From Sphingomonas sp. BAUL-RG-20F-R05-02 (GTDB taxonomy: Bacteria > Pseudomonadota > Alphaproteobacteria > Sphingomonadales > Sphingomonadaceae): 64,000 nucleotides of DNA. Location: the NCBI RefSeq assembly GCF_022662305.1, contig NZ_JAKNQH010000002.1, positions 496,001 through 560,000 on the forward strand, read 5' to 3'. Below are positions 1 through 7,517 of the stretch, piece by piece; the first letter of the stretch is position 1; every line of letters starts with the position of its first letter. Under the pieces are notes generated by a model. The model was not told the origin of the DNA. It worked only from the letters and a program-made list of their open reading frames with translations, and did not search any database. The position numbers and the translations under genes were made by a program.

Positions 1-13
1 GGACGATCGCACT

Positions 14-664
14 TTGAGCGCGCTTGCTCGCCTGATCGCGCGCGATCTGCGGCTGGCGTGGGCGGGCGGCGGCATGGGCAATCCGATCGCGTTCTTCCTG
101 CTCGTCGCGATCCTGTTCCCGTTCGCGATCGGGCCGGATGCGGCGCTGCTCGCCCGTGTTGGCGGTGGCGTGATCTGGTCGGCTGCGCTGCTGGCGGCGC
201 TGCTGCCGGTGGACCGGCTGATCGGCCCAGATGCGGAGGCGGGCATGTTCGATCAGTTGAGCGTGCGCGGTTTCTCGATGAGCGGGGTGGCCGCCGCCAA
301 AATCCTCGCGCACTGGCTCGCGTTCGCGCCGCCGCTGATGCTGGCGGCGGTGATCGCGGCCGGGCTGCTCGGCCTGTCGGGCGGGGCGCTTGGCCGGGTG
401 GAGCTGGGGTTGTTGATCGGCACACCGGGGCTTGCCGCGCTGGCGGTAGCGGTGTCGGCGCTGATCGCCGGTTTGCGCGGTGCGGGTGCGCTCGCCGGGC
501 TGCTGATGCTGCCAATGGCGGTGCCGCTGCTGATCTTCGGTGCCGGCGCGCTCGATCCCGGCGGCGGCGCGGGCGCGTTCAAACTGCTCGGCGCGGTTAG
601 CCTGGTGCTGGTCGCCGGTACGCCGTTCGTGACGGGTGCTGCGATGCGGGTTGCGATGGAATAG
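14..664 (+). CDS. ccmB: Haem exporter membrane protein CcmB
   Basis: This is the membrane permease of the CcmABCD complex in the inner membrane, which handles haem during periplasmic cytochrome c maturation (System I). The 216-residue product is close to the usual CcmB length and has about six hydrophobic segments (near residues 20-42, 48-66, 95-120, 130-152, 155-177 and 190-208) separated by short polar loops. The N-terminal RDLRLAW stretch and the absence of any ATPase motif fit CcmB. The start is a TTG at base 14. A TGA at 15-17 in another frame could be the end of ccmA, which would give a TTGA overlap, but only 13 bases of context exist. Alternative starts lie outside the window. Confidence 0.85.
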   Translation: MSALARLIARDLRLAWAGGGMGNPIAFFLLVAILFPFAIGPDAALLARVGGGVIWSAALLAALLPVDRLIGPDAEAGMFDQLSVRGFSMSGVAAAKILAHWLAFAPPLMLAAVIAAGLLGLSGGALGRVELGLLIGTPGLAALAVAVSALIAGLRGAGALAGLLMLPMAVPLLIFGAGALDPGGGAGAFKLLGAVSLVLVAGTPFVTGAAMRVAME

Positions 665-685
665 GGCGGAGCGTCAGCCCCGCCC
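664..685. terminator. Weak hairpin between convergent ccmB and barrel gene
   Basis: A 6-bp stem (GGGCGG at 664-669, CCGCCC at 680-685) with a 10-base loop lies between the converging 3' ends of ccmB and the outer-membrane protein gene. There is no clear U-tract on either strand, so it is only a weak terminator candidate. Confidence 0.3.
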
Positions 686-694
686 CTCCCGAAA

Positions 695-1336
695 TCAGAA
701 GCGGTAGCCGACGCCGCCGACCACCTGATGCCGATCCAGCGTCGTCCGCAACCGTGCGTTGGCAAGGTCGATGCTGCCGATCTCGTAGTGCGTGTAGACG
801 TATTCGAGCTTGGTATAGAAATGCGGCGTCAGGCCGAGTTCGCCGCCGGCACCGACATGGAAGCCGTTCAGATCCTGCGATTCGACCAGATCCTGCGAGA
901 AGACCGGGCTGCTGTCGCGGATCTTCAGGTTGCCGTTGGAATAGCCGCCCTTGATGTACACCATCGACGCGTGGGGAAGCACGAAGCCCACGCGCACGCC
1001 GGCGGTAACGTTGCGGCCGGCACTGAGACATTCGTCGATAATACCGACCGTGTCGCACGATTTGGTGGTCGACCCGGCGATCCCGGCATAGGCGCCGACA
1101 AACCCGCCGTTACCGAACACCGCGTCATAGCCAAGTTCGGTGCCGTAGGTGAAACCGCTCTGGCCGCCGCTGATGCGCTGGCTACCGGTCTGGTCGGTGT
1201 AGGTCACGACCGGCGCGACATTGTCCCAGCCGCCGCGCAGTTCGATCCGCGCACCGCCGGCCGGTGCCGCTTCCTGTGCGACGGCAGGCGTGGCGGCGAG
1301 CAGGGCGGCGCCTGCGAACAGAAGCATCTTCATCAT
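695..1336 (-). CDS. Outer-membrane beta-barrel protein, opacity-like
   Basis: The product has a typical Sec signal peptide (hydrophobic core about residues 5-16, Ala-Val-Ala cleavage near residue 20) and a 190-residue mature part rich in alternating aromatic and polar residues. It ends in Tyr-Arg-Phe, the C-terminal aromatic signature used by the BAM machinery for barrel insertion. Two cysteines about a dozen residues apart (KSC...DEC) could form a disulfide in an extracellular loop. Length and pattern match small 8-stranded OmpA/OmpW/opacity-type barrels; the exact family and any ligand cannot be told. Two ATG codons lie in tandem (1336 and 1333) behind a GGGGG tract; 1333 has the better spacing. 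The gene has its own AT-rich upstream region. Confidence 0.75.
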   Translation of the reverse strand: MMKMLLFAGAALLAATPAVAQEAAPAGGARIELRGGWDNVAPVVTYTDQTGSQRISGGQSGFTYGTELGYDAVFGNGGFVGAYAGIAGSTTKSCDTVGIIDECLSAGRNVTAGVRVGFVLPHASMVYIKGGYSNGNLKIRDSSPVFSQDLVESQDLNGFHVGAGGELGLTPHFYTKLEYVYTHYEIGSIDLANARLRTTLDRHQVVGGVGYRF

Positions 1337-1380
1337 AGTCCCCCGGTACAGTGTCTGGATGAGGACTAACGGAGATGGGT

Positions 1381-1397
1381 TGATTGACTGTTAATCA
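1381..1397. promoter_or_regulatory. AT-rich palindrome upstream of barrel gene
   Basis: TGATT and AATCA form an inverted repeat separated by 7 bases, 45 bp upstream of the barrel gene start. It sits in an AT-rich patch (about 1380-1445) that contrasts with the GC-rich surroundings and probably carries the promoter. An operator role is inferred only from symmetry and position. Confidence 0.3.
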
Positions 1398-1458
1398 CGC
1401 GCGATGTTCTATTGCGAATGCTTTAAGGTGTTGGTGGGTTATTTGCTTGCACTGCGCC

Positions 1459-1503
1459 GCGGCGAAGCCGCATCGTCGGACGGCGCTGTAGCGCCGCCGG
1501 CCG
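1459..1503 (+). repeat. Structured intergenic repeat, copy 1
   Basis: Hairpin A is GCGGC-GAA-GCCGC (1459-1471). After two bases comes the conserved core at 1474-1503: CGTCGGAC, then a stem GGCGC / GCGCC with a TGTA loop, then GCCGGCCG. The same arrangement recurs at about 29483-29553 and, inverted, at 60957-61006. It lies between the 3' end of the methyltransferase gene (1535) and the barrel gene's promoter region. A T5 tract follows at 1509-1513. Confidence 0.65.
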
Positions 1504-1534
1504 TGCGATTTTTGCGCGGGTTGGCGTCGCCGGG

Positions 1535-2410
1535 CTAGGCCCGGTCGGCGCTCCACCGCGCGAAAATCGCCGTCGGCAACAACAGCCCGCGCGCTTCCTC
1601 ACGCACCGCCATCTCGCCAACCTCGATCGTGCCGCCGAGATCGCCGAGCGCCTGCCGCACCACCTCGCCGATCGCCAGCGCCGACATGCGCACCGCATAG
1701 ACCGTCAGCACCAGGAACTTGCTGTCCTTGTCGAGCAGGCGGCGGCAATCCGCGATCAGCCCGGGCAAGCCCTCCTCCAGCCGCCACACCTCGCCATCCG
1801 GGCCACGCCCGAACTTGGGGGGATCGAGGAAGATGCCATCGTAGCGCTTCTCGCGACGCACCTCGCGCGCCGCGAACTTGGCCGCATCATCCACCATCCA
1901 GCGGATCGGGCGATCGGCGAGATCGGACAGGAAGGCGTTGGCCTTGCCCGCCTCGACCGATTTCTTTGATGCATCGACGTGCGTCACCGCCGCCCCCTTC
2001 GCCGCCAGCGCAAGCGAGCCGACACCGGTATAGCCGAACAGGTTGAGCACCTGATCGCCCTCCGCCACCGCCCCGCGCATCCATGCCCATTGCGGCGCCA
2101 TGTCCGGGAAGAACGCAAGATGGCGGAACGGCGTGTTCTGCGCCATGAACAGCAGTTCGTTCCAGCGCACGTGCCAGCCGCCACGCGGCACATCGCGCGA
2201 CAGGTGCCAGCGACCGCCGCCCTCCTCATCCGACGCGCCGATGAAGTCGCCATCGGCTTCCCACGAATCGGAGGCGGGCGCCCACATCGCCTGCGGCTCA
2301 GGGCGGATGAAGCGGAAACGGCCGTAGCGTTCCAGCTTGCGGCCGTTGCCGGAGTCGAGCAGCCCGTAATCGGCCCACGGTTCCGCGATGAGGGTCTGCA
2401 ACGGTGTCAC
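1535..2410 (-). CDS. Class I SAM-dependent (rRNA-type) methyltransferase
   Basis: A Rossmann-fold methyltransferase. SAM motif I is LNLFGYTGVG (residues 122-131) and the acidic residue at the end of strand 2 is in THVDAS (143-148). The catalytic-type motif DPPKFGRG (196-203) is characteristic of the RlmI/RlmK-like and related 23S rRNA cytosine/guanine methyltransferases. At 291 residues it lacks the N-terminal PUA domain of RlmI, so it belongs to the shorter relatives whose substrate is not certain. The start is GTG at 2410 and shares GTGA with the stop of thrC upstream, implying coupled translation at the end of the oxidase/thrC cluster. The specific target base is not assignable from sequence. 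Confidence 0.75.
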   Translation of the reverse strand: MTPLQTLIAEPWADYGLLDSGNGRKLERYGRFRFIRPEPQAMWAPASDSWEADGDFIGASDEEGGGRWHLSRDVPRGGWHVRWNELLFMAQNTPFRHLAFFPDMAPQWAWMRGAVAEGDQVLNLFGYTGVGSLALAAKGAAVTHVDASKKSVEAGKANAFLSDLADRPIRWMVDDAAKFAAREVRREKRYDGIFLDPPKFGRGPDGEVWRLEEGLPGLIADCRRLLDKDSKFLVLTVYAVRMSALAIGEVVRQALGDLGGTIEVGEMAVREEARGLLLPTAIFARWSADRA

Positions 2411-3810
2411 GCGCGTGGGACCGCGCGTTCGGCGATATACGCCGTCACCGCCTCGAACGTACCGGGCAAGGTGGCATAGCGCTCCTCACGCTCGAACAGG
2501 TCGCCCATGCGAGCCGGCAGGCTCGGACGGATGCCGTTCGCACGCTCCACCGCATCACCGAATTTGGCGGGATGCGCGGTGGCGAGCGTCACCACCGGCA
2601 CGTCCGCCGGCAACCCGGCACGGCGTGCGGCGGCAAGAGCGATCGCGGTGTGCGGGTCGATCACCTGGCCTGCGCTCTCCCTCGCCCAGCGCATGGCCAG
2701 CGTCATGTCGTCGAGATCGACCGCATCGCTTGTGAACATGACCGACGCGCCTTCGGCCTGTGCGTTGGTGAGCCGCATCGCCTTGCTCGCTTCAAAGCCG
2801 TGCATCTGAGTGCGCATCGCCGTACCGTCGCGGCCGCCCAGATCGAACAACAGCCGCTCGAAATTACTCGAAACCTGGATGTCCATCGACGGGCTCGGCG
2901 TCGGCACCACCGTGCCTTGCGAATAATCGCCCGCGCTGAGCGCACGGTGGAGGATGTCGTTGACGTTGGTGGCGACGATCAGCTTCGCGACCGGCAGCCC
3001 CATCTTGGCGGCAACGTATCCTGCGAACACATCGCCGAAATTGCCGGTCGGCACCGAGAAGGCGACCGGCCGCTCCGGCGCGCCGAGCCGGAGCGCGGCG
3101 TAGAAATAATACACCACCTGCGCCATCAGCCGCGCCCAGTTGATCGAATTGACCGCCGACAGCGCGAACGTGCCGGAGAACTGGGGATCGTTGAACATCG
3201 CCTTCACCAGCGCCTGACAATCGTCGAAGCTGGCGCCTTCCAGCGCGATGTTGTGGACGTTGGGCGCGAACACCGTTGTCATCTGGCGGCGCTGCACGTC
3301 GGACACGCGCCCCTTGGGATGCAGCATGAAGATGTCGACGCCGGCGCGGCCCGCCAACGCGTCGATCGCTGCCGAGCCGGTGTCGCCCGAGGTCGCGCCG
3401 ACCACCGTGACATGGTGCTGCGAACCGGTGAGGAACCGCTCGAACAGCAGCCCAAGCAGTTGCAACGCGACATCCTTGAACGCCAGCGTCGGGCCGTGGA
3501 ACAGCTCCAGCAGCCAGTGCTGATGGTCGAGCTGGACGAGCGGCGTGACGGCGACGTGGGCGAAGCGGCCATAGGCCTGCTCGCACAAGCTCCGCAGATC
3601 GTCGCGTGACAGCGTGCCTGCGACGAACGGCGCCATCACTGCGACGGCGGTATCGACGTACGACGCACCGCGTAGATCAGCGATCTCATCATGCGAGAGC
3701 GTCGGCCACGTTTCCGGCACATACAGGCCGCCGTCGCTGGCGAGGCCGGCGAGCGTGACCTGTTCGAAATCAAGGGCGGGCGCATCCCCGCGCGTGCTGA
3801 TGTAGCGCAT
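2407..3810 (-). CDS. thrC: Threonine synthase
   Basis: A PLP enzyme that converts O-phosphohomoserine to threonine, the last step of threonine biosynthesis. The PLP lysine lies in GPTLAFKD (about Lys112 counted from the chosen start) and the phosphate-binding loop is GATSGDTGSAA (about 138-148). The N-terminus MRYISTRG with a following SDGGLYVPE stretch is typical of the bacterial thrC family, and 467 residues is normal. I chose the ATG at 3810 because the protein aligns with family N-termini from there; an in-frame upstream start at 3873 would add 21 residues of no recognisable character. The gene follows SURF1 in the same orientation and its stop overlaps the start of the methyltransferase. 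Confidence 0.93.
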   Translation of the reverse strand: MRYISTRGDAPALDFEQVTLAGLASDGGLYVPETWPTLSHDEIADLRGASYVDTAVAVMAPFVAGTLSRDDLRSLCEQAYGRFAHVAVTPLVQLDHQHWLLELFHGPTLAFKDVALQLLGLLFERFLTGSQHHVTVVGATSGDTGSAAIDALAGRAGVDIFMLHPKGRVSDVQRRQMTTVFAPNVHNIALEGASFDDCQALVKAMFNDPQFSGTFALSAVNSINWARLMAQVVYYFYAALRLGAPERPVAFSVPTGNFGDVFAGYVAAKMGLPVAKLIVATNVNDILHRALSAGDYSQGTVVPTPSPSMDIQVSSNFERLLFDLGGRDGTAMRTQMHGFEASKAMRLTNAQAEGASVMFTSDAVDLDDMTLAMRWARESAGQVIDPHTAIALAAARRAGLPADVPVVTLATAHPAKFGDAVERANGIRPSLPARMGDLFEREERYATLPGTFEAVTAYIAERAVPRA

Positions 3811-3900
3811 GGACGGCGGGGTTAGCGGCGCGCCGCCGACGGAACAAGCGGCGAAGTGCTTCACGCCCGGCAAGGCTGGGTTTACGCGCGCAGCCCCGCT

Positions 3901-4524
3901 CTACTCCCGCGCCGCGCGCTTGCGCAACGCCAGCGCATAAATCACCGCCGCGACGAAGGCGAACACGAACCACTGCACCGCATAGGCGAGATGGTTGTTG
4001 GGCACCGAGGACAGATCGGCCGGCGGGTTCGGCGCCAGTCGCGCCAGCGGCGGATCGGCGACGAGCATCAGCGTCTTGGGCGCCCCCTTACCGAACAGTC
4101 CCGCGATCAGCGGTTGGTGATCCGGCGCACGCGCGATGTACCCCTGCACCACCCCCCCCGCCCAACCCGGCGTGGTGTTGGGCGCACCCGCGATACCGAT
4201 CTGCACTGCGAACCCCGGCCCTTCCGCGCCGGTGCGGCACTGCGCGATCTGGCGCCAGCCGGGCTTGCCGCTTGCGTCGTGCCCGCCCTCGCTCTGCCAG
4301 CCGGTCGGTTGCAGGCAGTGTGCAACCGCGCGGCGGAACAGCAGATCGTCGCCTACGGGCACGCGCGGAAACGCGATCGGCGGCAGGTCGCGATTGGCCG
4401 ACAGTCGCGCGACCAGCGCATCCTTCTGGTGGCGGCGCTGCAACTGCCATACGCCCAGCGCGATCATCGCCGCCACCGCCAATGCGACGAGGATGCTGGC
4501 GACCACCGGCACACGTCGCGTCAC
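3901..4524 (-). CDS. SURF1 family cytochrome oxidase assembly protein
   Basis: SURF1 (Shy1) helps place haem A in subunit I of aa3-type cytochrome oxidase. The 207-residue protein has the family topology: an N-terminal membrane segment (about 8-26, ending in GVWQLQRR, the conserved WQ-x-x-R region), a periplasmic middle domain and a C-terminal segment (about 183-201). The conserved NNHLAYAVQWF stretch precedes the second helix. The start is GTG at 4524, overlapping the stop of the DUF983 gene as GTGA. Its place directly after coxC and DUF983 supports an oxidase-assembly role. Confidence 0.9.
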   Translation of the reverse strand: MTRRVPVVASILVALAVAAMIALGVWQLQRRHQKDALVARLSANRDLPPIAFPRVPVGDDLLFRRAVAHCLQPTGWQSEGGHDASGKPGWRQIAQCRTGAEGPGFAVQIGIAGAPNTTPGWAGGVVQGYIARAPDHQPLIAGLFGKGAPKTLMLVADPPLARLAPNPPADLSSVPNNHLAYAVQWFVFAFVAAVIYALALRKRAARE

Positions 4525-4901
4525 GGTGTGATTCGCCCTTCCCGCGCAGCATTGCGATATTCGAGCGCGAGCAAGGCGGCCTTGGTCACGCGCAGCGATC
4601 CGACGGTGCCGGCCAACGTGACCGGAACCCAGATTACGACTTGTAACCAGAACGGCGGCGCCAGCGCGAGCTGCAGCCAGATCGCCAACCCAACCACGAT
4701 TGCGCCGAGGATCAGGATCAGGAACGCCGCGGGCCCGTCACCGACGTTGAAGGCGGCGAGATCCAGTCCGCAGGCACGGCACCGCCCGGCGAACGCAGTC
4801 CAACCGACGAACAGCGTGCGCGCCCCACAGCGCGGGCACAGACCGCCCATCGAAACTGCGACGACGCCTGGCTGCTGCCCCGAGGATGGATCGTCGGTCA
4901 A
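4521..4901 (-). CDS. DUF983 zinc-ribbon membrane protein
   Basis: A small inner-membrane protein of the DUF983 family, routinely found in alphaproteobacterial oxidase clusters; its function is unknown. From the chosen start it has 126 residues, with two CxxC pairs (Cys22/Cys25 and Cys41/Cys44) forming a likely zinc ribbon, followed by a long hydrophobic region (about 58-105) that makes two helices. I chose the TTG at 4901 because the resulting N-terminus resembles the family (Met-Thr then a Pro-rich segment before the first CxxC). An ATG at 4850 would give a 109-residue form starting right before the ribbon, and an ATG at 4994 would overlap coxC heavily. It is coupled to SURF1 by a GTGA overlap. 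Confidence 0.8.
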   Translation of the reverse strand: MTDDPSSGQQPGVVAVSMGGLCPRCGARTLFVGWTAFAGRCRACGLDLAAFNVGDGPAAFLILILGAIVVGLAIWLQLALAPPFWLQVVIWVPVTLAGTVGSLRVTKAALLALEYRNAAREGRITP

Positions 4902-4920
4902 ACGCAGGCCGGCATCGCCG

Positions 4921-5835
4921 TCAACCCGCGTGAACCGGCGCGCCCCAGCCGCCCCACACGTAGATCGCGGCGAACAGGAATAGCCACACCACATCGACGA
5001 AGTGCCAGTACCACGCCGCCGCCTCGAAGCCGAAATGCTGGCGCGGGGTGAAGTCGCCCCGGTACACGCGCACCAGATTCACGATCAGGAAGATCGTGCC
5101 GATCATCACGTGAAAGCCGTGGAACCCGGTCGCCATGAAGAATGACGAGGTGTAGTTGATCCCCTTGAACGGGAATGGCGCGTCGGAATATTCATACGCC
5201 TGGATCGAGCTGAAGGTGATGCCGAGCAGGATCGTCAGCCACAGGCCCTTCTTGACGCTGTCGCGATCACCGACGCCAATGAGGCCCCAAAGGCCTTTCA
5301 ACGCGCCACCACGCTGGTTGTGGATCAGCGCGTGGTGCGACCAGGTAAGCGTCGTGCCCGACAGCAACAGGATCAGCGTGTTGAGCAGCGGGAAGCGGAA
5401 CGCGTCGATCACCTCCATGCCCTTGGGCGGCCATGCCGCATTCGCCGCCGCCGCATCGGTGGCGAGGCTGACGGTGTGGCTGACCGCGTCATAGATCAAC
5501 GGTTTTGGGAACAAGGAGAAATCGAAGAACGCCCAGAACCAGCCGACAAAGAACATCACCTCGGAGGCGATGAACAGCACCATGCCGTAACGTAGGTGAA
5601 GCTGGACGACGGGGGTATGGTCACCAGCATGCGCTTCGGTCAGAACCTTGCTCCACCACAGGAACATGGTGGCGATGACGAGCGCGACACCAAGGAAGAA
5701 CACCGCGCCGCCATAAGCCGCCGAGTGCATCCACATGATGCCTCCGACCGCCATCACGCCGCCGGCCATTGCGCCCATGATCGGTGCGATGTCGGGGGGC
5801 AGGATATGATATGCGTGGTTCTTCGCGCCGGCCAT
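4921..5835 (-). CDS. coxC: Cytochrome c oxidase subunit III
   Basis: Subunit III of the aa3-type oxidase, a membrane protein of seven helices that binds lipid and stabilises proton uptake in subunit I. The sequence shows the seven hydrophobic segments and the family signatures SEVMFFVGWFWAFF, GTTLTWSHHAL and GFHGFHVMIGTIFL near the expected positions, ending with the last-helix AAAWYWHFVDVVWLFLF region. At 304 residues it has full length. I chose ATG 5835 (MAGAKNH) because family members begin there and an AGAGAG stands just before it; ATG 5844 would add three residues. It lies between ctaG and DUF983 in the oxidase cluster. Confidence 0.96.
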   Translation of the reverse strand: MAGAKNHAYHILPPDIAPIMGAMAGGVMAVGGIMWMHSAAYGGAVFFLGVALVIATMFLWWSKVLTEAHAGDHTPVVQLHLRYGMVLFIASEVMFFVGWFWAFFDFSLFPKPLIYDAVSHTVSLATDAAAANAAWPPKGMEVIDAFRFPLLNTLILLLSGTTLTWSHHALIHNQRGGALKGLWGLIGVGDRDSVKKGLWLTILLGITFSSIQAYEYSDAPFPFKGINYTSSFFMATGFHGFHVMIGTIFLIVNLVRVYRGDFTPRQHFGFEAAAWYWHFVDVVWLFLFAAIYVWGGWGAPVHAG

Positions 5836-5869
5836 CTCTCTCATCCCCCGTTTATCGGTTTGTGGTACC

Positions 5870-6403
5870 CTAGCTCTTCGGTTTGGCGGAATCCACCGGG
5901 TAAAACGTATAGCTCAAGGTGATCGTCTGTACGTCGTTCGCGTCCGGATCGGCGAGGATCTTGGGATCGACGAAGAAGATCACGGGCATCCGCGCGGTCT
6001 CGCCGGGTTTGAGCGTCTGCTGGGTGAAGCAGAAACATTGGATCTTGGTGAAATATTTGCCGACCTGATACGGCGTTACATTGAAGGTCGCGCTGCCGGT
6101 GATGGTGTGATCGGTCGTGTTGGTGGCGGTGAAGAACGCCATGTCGCGCGCGCCCACGTCTACTGTGTCGCTGGGCGATTCGGGTACGAACTTCCAGCCC
6201 ATATGGGGCGCGACGTTGGTGTCGAAGTCGATGCGGATCTTGTGATCGACCGCGCCTGGCGCGATCTTGGCACGCTGGGTCGTGCCGTTCAGCCCCGTAG
6301 CCTGACAGAACATCCGGTAGAGCGGCACGCTCGCGCTGGCGAGGCCGGTCATGAACACCAGCGGGATCATCGCCAGCAGCGCGGTGCGGATCTTCGGGCT
6401 CAA
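5870..6403 (-). CDS. ctaG: Cytochrome oxidase copper-insertion protein CtaG/Cox11
   Basis: Cox11/CtaG delivers copper to the CuB centre of subunit I. The protein has an N-terminal membrane anchor (about residues 7-26), the conserved SVPLYRMFCQATG segment with Cys33, and the copper-binding CFCF motif at residues 123-126, followed by a periplasmic beta-sandwich. Length (177) is usual. The start is TTG at 6403, overlapping the TGA of the preceding small gene as TTGA; the next in-frame ATG would remove half of the anchor helix, so TTG is preferred. It sits between the small membrane protein and coxC. Confidence 0.93.
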   Translation of the reverse strand: MSPKIRTALLAMIPLVFMTGLASASVPLYRMFCQATGLNGTTQRAKIAPGAVDHKIRIDFDTNVAPHMGWKFVPESPSDTVDVGARDMAFFTATNTTDHTITGSATFNVTPYQVGKYFTKIQCFCFTQQTLKPGETARMPVIFFVDPKILADPDANDVQTITLSYTFYPVDSAKPKS

Positions 6404-6534
6404 TGCGGCATCCCGCCTTTGATCTTGGCGATGGTGATCGCGAACACGAGGACGACAAACGCGCCGAGGATCAGCCCGAGCACCATCGCGCGTTGCCGCT
6501 GGCGGGCGCGGATCTCGTCGTCATGTTTGCCCAT
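6400..6534 (-). CDS. Small single-helix membrane protein of the oxidase cluster
   Basis: A 44-residue protein with a basic N-terminus (residues 1-16, rich in Arg, Lys and Gln) followed by one strongly hydrophobic helix (about 17-36) and a short tail. Small proteins of this type (sometimes called CoxF or cox-cluster hypothetical proteins) lie between ctaB and ctaG in many alphaproteobacteria; the function is unknown and an assembly or stability role is only inferred. Its ATG at 6534 overlaps the TGA of ctaB by one base, and its TGA overlaps the TTG of ctaG, so it is tightly coupled on both sides. That packing is the main evidence that it is translated. Confidence 0.8.
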   Translation of the reverse strand: MGKHDDEIRARQRQRAMVLGLILGAFVVLVFAITIAKIKGGMPH

Positions 6535-7439
6535 CAGGCGATCCACTTGTCGGCGACGACCGCGCCGAACACGATGAAGAGGTACAGGATCGACCATGCG
6601 AACAGGCGTTTTTCGGGCTTCATCGTGTCGGCTGCGCCCGTGGTGCGCATGGCTACGCGCGCTGCCAGCACGGCAAACACTGATGTCGAGACGGCTGCTA
6701 CGACACCGTACAGCATCCCGGAAAGCCCGAGCGCCCACGGCGCGAGCGCGGCGATCGCCATCGGGATCGTGTAGAGGCCGATCTGCGTGCGGGTGGTGCG
6801 CTCGCCCGCGACCACCGGCAGCATCGGGACGCCGGCGGCGCCGTAATCGCTCTTCATGAACAGCGCGAGCGCCCAGAAATGCGGCGGCGTCCACAGGAAC
6901 ACCAAAGCGAACAGCAGCAGCGGCAGCGGCGCGACGCTGCCGGTCGCCGCCGCCCAGCCGATCAGCGGCGGGAACGCACCGGCGGCCCCGCCGATGACGA
7001 TGTTCTGCGGGGTGCGGCGCTTCAGCCAGACGGTGTAGATCAGCACGTAGAACAGGATCGACACGGTGAGAATCGCGGCGGCGGCGAGGTTGATCGCCAG
7101 CCCCATCAGGATCACCGAGAAGCTCGCCAGACCGACACCAAACTGGAGCGCGGTCTCGCGGTCCATACGGCCGGCGGGGAGCGGGCGGCGTTCGGTGCGG
7201 CGCATCTTGCCGTCGATATCGGACTCATACCATTGGTTGAGCGCCCCCGCCGCACCGGCGCCGAGCGCGATGCACAGGATCGCGGTGAAGCCAAGCACCG
7301 GATCGATATGGGTCGGTGCGGCGAGCATCCCGCACAGGCCGGTGAAGACGACGAGTGTCATCACGCGCGGTTTGGTGAGCGCGAGGAAGTCGCGCCAATG
7401 GGCGGGCAAGGCTGGCGAAGCGGTGGTTGCGGTGTTCAT
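6534..7439 (-). CDS. ctaB: Haem O synthase (protohaem IX farnesyltransferase)
   Basis: A UbiA-family prenyltransferase that adds a farnesyl group to haem B to make haem O, the precursor of the haem A used by the oxidase encoded alongside. The first Asp-rich motif is NQWYESDID (residues 68-76) followed by RRTERRPLP; the second conserved region is [10 protein letters not shown] with a following [10 protein letters not shown]. Nine or so hydrophobic segments and 301 residues match CtaB/CyoE. The start ATG at 7439 is the first in frame. A strong terminator lies between ctaD and this gene, so it may have its own promoter or be read by read-through. Confidence 0.95.
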   Translation of the reverse strand: MNTATTASPALPAHWRDFLALTKPRVMTLVVFTGLCGMLAAPTHIDPVLGFTAILCIALGAGAAGALNQWYESDIDGKMRRTERRPLPAGRMDRETALQFGVGLASFSVILMGLAINLAAAAILTVSILFYVLIYTVWLKRRTPQNIVIGGAAGAFPPLIGWAAATGSVAPLPLLLFALVFLWTPPHFWALALFMKSDYGAAGVPMLPVVAGERTTRTQIGLYTIPMAIAALAPWALGLSGMLYGVVAAVSTSVFAVLAARVAMRTTGAADTMKPEKRLFAWSILYLFIVFGAVVADKWIA

Positions 7440-7476
7440 GATCGACCGGCGCTATACCCGCCTGCCTTGGAAGCGA

Positions 7477-7508
7477 AAAGGCCGCGACGTGAAACGATCG
7501 CGGCCTTT
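7477..7508 (-). terminator. Rho-independent terminator between ctaD and ctaB
   Basis: A perfect 11-bp inverted repeat (AAAGGCCGCGA at 7477-7487 and TCGCGGCCTTT at 7498-7508). The loop can extend the stem by three more pairs with one bulged A. On the minus strand the stem ends in four consecutive U, which makes a good intrinsic terminator for the coxB-ctaD transcript, ten bases past the ctaD stop. A weaker U3 run exists on the plus strand. Confidence 0.8.
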
Positions 7509-7517
7509 CCCGTCACC

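Noticed and set aside
3811..3900. A threonine-leader or riboswitch upstream of thrC
   Set aside because: The gap to SURF1 is 90 bp with no leader peptide rich in Thr/Ile and no recognised riboswitch pattern.
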